From assembly GCF_023507705.1 (NCBI RefSeq), contig NZ_JALBGD010000003.1, positions 310,001-374,000 of the forward strand: a DNA stretch of 64,000 nt, in the 5' to 3' direction. Source of the stretch: Stappia sp. WLB 29 (GTDB lineage Bacteria; Pseudomonadota; Alphaproteobacteria; Rhizobiales; Stappiaceae). Below are positions 63,103 through 64,000 of the stretch, piece by piece. The stretch's first letter is position 1, and each line of letters opens with the position of its first letter. Below the pieces are notes generated by a model. The model saw only the letters and a list, made by a program, of their open reading frames with translations, was not told the origin of the DNA and did not search any database. Both the position numbers and the translations under genes were made by a program.

Positions 63103-64000
63103 ATGGTGGCGCTCAAGGCCGGCGAGATCGACCGTTTCATCGCCGATCCCCCGGCCGACGTTTCCCTGATCCTCGTGTTCGGGCCCGATACCGGGCTCGT
63201 GTCGGAGCGCGCCCAGGCGCTGGTGACGCGCGTGTCCGGGGGCGTCGACGATCCCTTCTCGCTCGTTCGTCTCGATGCCGGCGAGGTGGTCTCGGACCCG
63301 GCGCGGCTGATCGACGAGGCCTCCACCGTGCCGCTGTTCGGCGGGCGCCGGGTGGTGTGGCTGCGCGACGGAGCGGGCAAGAACCTGACGCCGGCCGTCG
63401 ATCCGCTGTTCGGCGAGCAGCGCGCGGAAAGCGCGCTGGTGGTCATCGAGGCAGGCGACCTGAAGAAGGGCACCGGCCTCAGGGGCAAGTTCGAGCGCGA
63501 CCGCAAGGCGGTGGCGATCCCCTGCTACGGCGACGAGGCGCGCGATCTGGAGCGGGTCATCGACGGTGAGCTGCGCGAGGCCGGCCTTTCGATCAGCCGC
63601 GAGGCGCGGCAGGCGCTGATGGGGCTGCTCGGCGCCGACCGGCTGGCGAGCCGCGGCGAGGTGCGCAAGCTCTGCCTCTATGCCCATGGCCGCGAGCGCA
63701 TCGACCTTGCCGATGTCGAGGCGGTGATCGGCGATGCCTCGGCCTTTGCCGTCGACGAGTTGATCGATGCGGCCGCACTCGGCGATCTCGGCAAGCTCGA
63801 CCACGGGCTGGAGCGCCTGTCGGCCAGCGGCCAGCGCGCGGACATGATCGCTTCGGCGGCGTTGCGCCATTTCCAGTTTCTCGCCCGGGCACGGGCGGAG
63901 GTCGACCGCGGCGTGCCGCCGGCCCGCGTGGTCGAGCAGGCGCGCCCCCCGGTCTTCTACAAGCGCCGGGACCTTGTCTCGCGCCAGCTGTCGCTTTGGT
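63103..64000 (+). CDS. holA: DNA polymerase III subunit delta, N-terminal part
   Basis: HolA is the delta subunit of the clamp loader, which opens the beta sliding clamp. About 299 codons are present; the frame runs off the end of the window. The start is the ATG at 63103, giving MVALKAGEIDRFIADPPADV, followed by LILVFGPDTGLVSERA (~22-37; a P-loop-like position without the Lys, as in delta), LFGGRRVVWLRDG (~80-92), and the lid domain with GLLGADRLASRGEVRKLCLYA (~180-200). The missing Walker lysine is normal for delta. Confidence 0.92.
   Translation, partial: MVALKAGEIDRFIADPPADVSLILVFGPDTGLVSERAQALVTRVSGGVDDPFSLVRLDAGEVVSDPARLIDEASTVPLFGGRRVVWLRDGAGKNLTPAVDPLFGEQRAESALVVIEAGDLKKGTGLRGKFERDRKAVAIPCYGDEARDLERVIDGELREAGLSISREARQALMGLLGADRLASRGEVRKLCLYAHGRERIDLADVEAVIGDASAFAVDELIDAAALGDLGKLDHGLERLSASGQRADMIASAALRHFQFLARARAEVDRGVPPARVVEQARPPVFYKRRDLVSRQLSLW

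Overview
The window is a high-GC, gene-dense segment of an alphaproteobacterial chromosome, most likely from the order Hyphomicrobiales (Rhizobiales). A Stappiaceae-like host would fit, but that is inference from gene content. The pointers are a ~1600-residue NAD-glutamate dehydrogenase, CpdR, a TIGR02302-type protein, a DUF2125 protein, MtaB-FtsY-YciB in one run, a urease operon with an LprI-like gene between ureB and ureC, the ffh-chorismate mutase-rpsP-rimM-trmD-rplS block, and perfect CtrA-type boxes (TTAA-N7-TTAA). I saw no rRNA, tRNA, CRISPR array, phage gene, transposase or toxin-antitoxin module. It reads as core chromosome, and both ends cut a gene (typA at the left, holA at the right).

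Layout. 1-9.6 kb: end of typA, then an MFS permease overlapping the large NAD-GDH gene, a CxxC carboxymuconolactone decarboxylase-like gene, argC and leuD. 9.6-10.3 kb is the only long non-coding gap and is packed with palindromic repeats. 10.3-15 kb: msrQ-like, ohr with a good OhrR-type operator, a cyclic-nucleotide-binding protein, an OmpR-type regulator divergent from an L,D-transpeptidase-like gene, and pirin. 15.3-19.5 kb: dapF-mtaB-ftsY-yciB, tightly overlapped. 19.5-25.4 kb: assorted metabolic and transport genes (secreted hydrolase, DUF1737, CitE-like lyase, DMT transporter, GNAT, DUF2125, ChaC-like cyclotransferase).

25.4-31.7 kb is a complete leftward urease operon, ureD-A-B-lprI-C-gst-E-F-G, with a sigma-54-like promoter match upstream of ureD. 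Divergent from it are a D,D-carboxypeptidase and a His-rich CobW-type GTPase. 34.7-43 kb: tesB and a Ubi hydroxylase (divergent), an SDR, a HIG1 protein, a PduO-type cobalamin adenosyltransferase, a rhomboid protease, etfB-etfA, 3-hydroxybutyryl-CoA dehydrogenase and a tiny CtrA-boxed gene. 43-49.5 kb: tlpA divergent from argH-lptM-lysA, then a very large membrane protein of unknown function. 49.6-53.6 kb: cpdR, a zinc-ribbon protein coupled to hpt, and ftsEX behind a CtrA-type box. 53.7-59 kb: leftward translation and export block (rplS, trmD, rimM, rpsP, chorismate mutase, ffh). 59-64 kb: yggS divergent from leuS-lptE-holA.

Themes. Envelope growth and division recur: dapF and lysA (meso-DAP to lysine), D,D- and L,D-peptidase-type enzymes, LptM and LptE, FtsEX, YciB, and both SRP GTPases (Ffh and FtsY). 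Cell-cycle control is hinted at by CpdR and the two CtrA-type boxes. Nickel and nitrogen metabolism is represented by urease, GDH and the His-rich metallochaperone-type proteins. I did not find an unmistakable new system. The most promising leads are the CtrA-boxed ftsEX and 66-residue genes, the urease operon with its two passengers and putative RpoN promoter, and the TIGR02302-like giant membrane protein.
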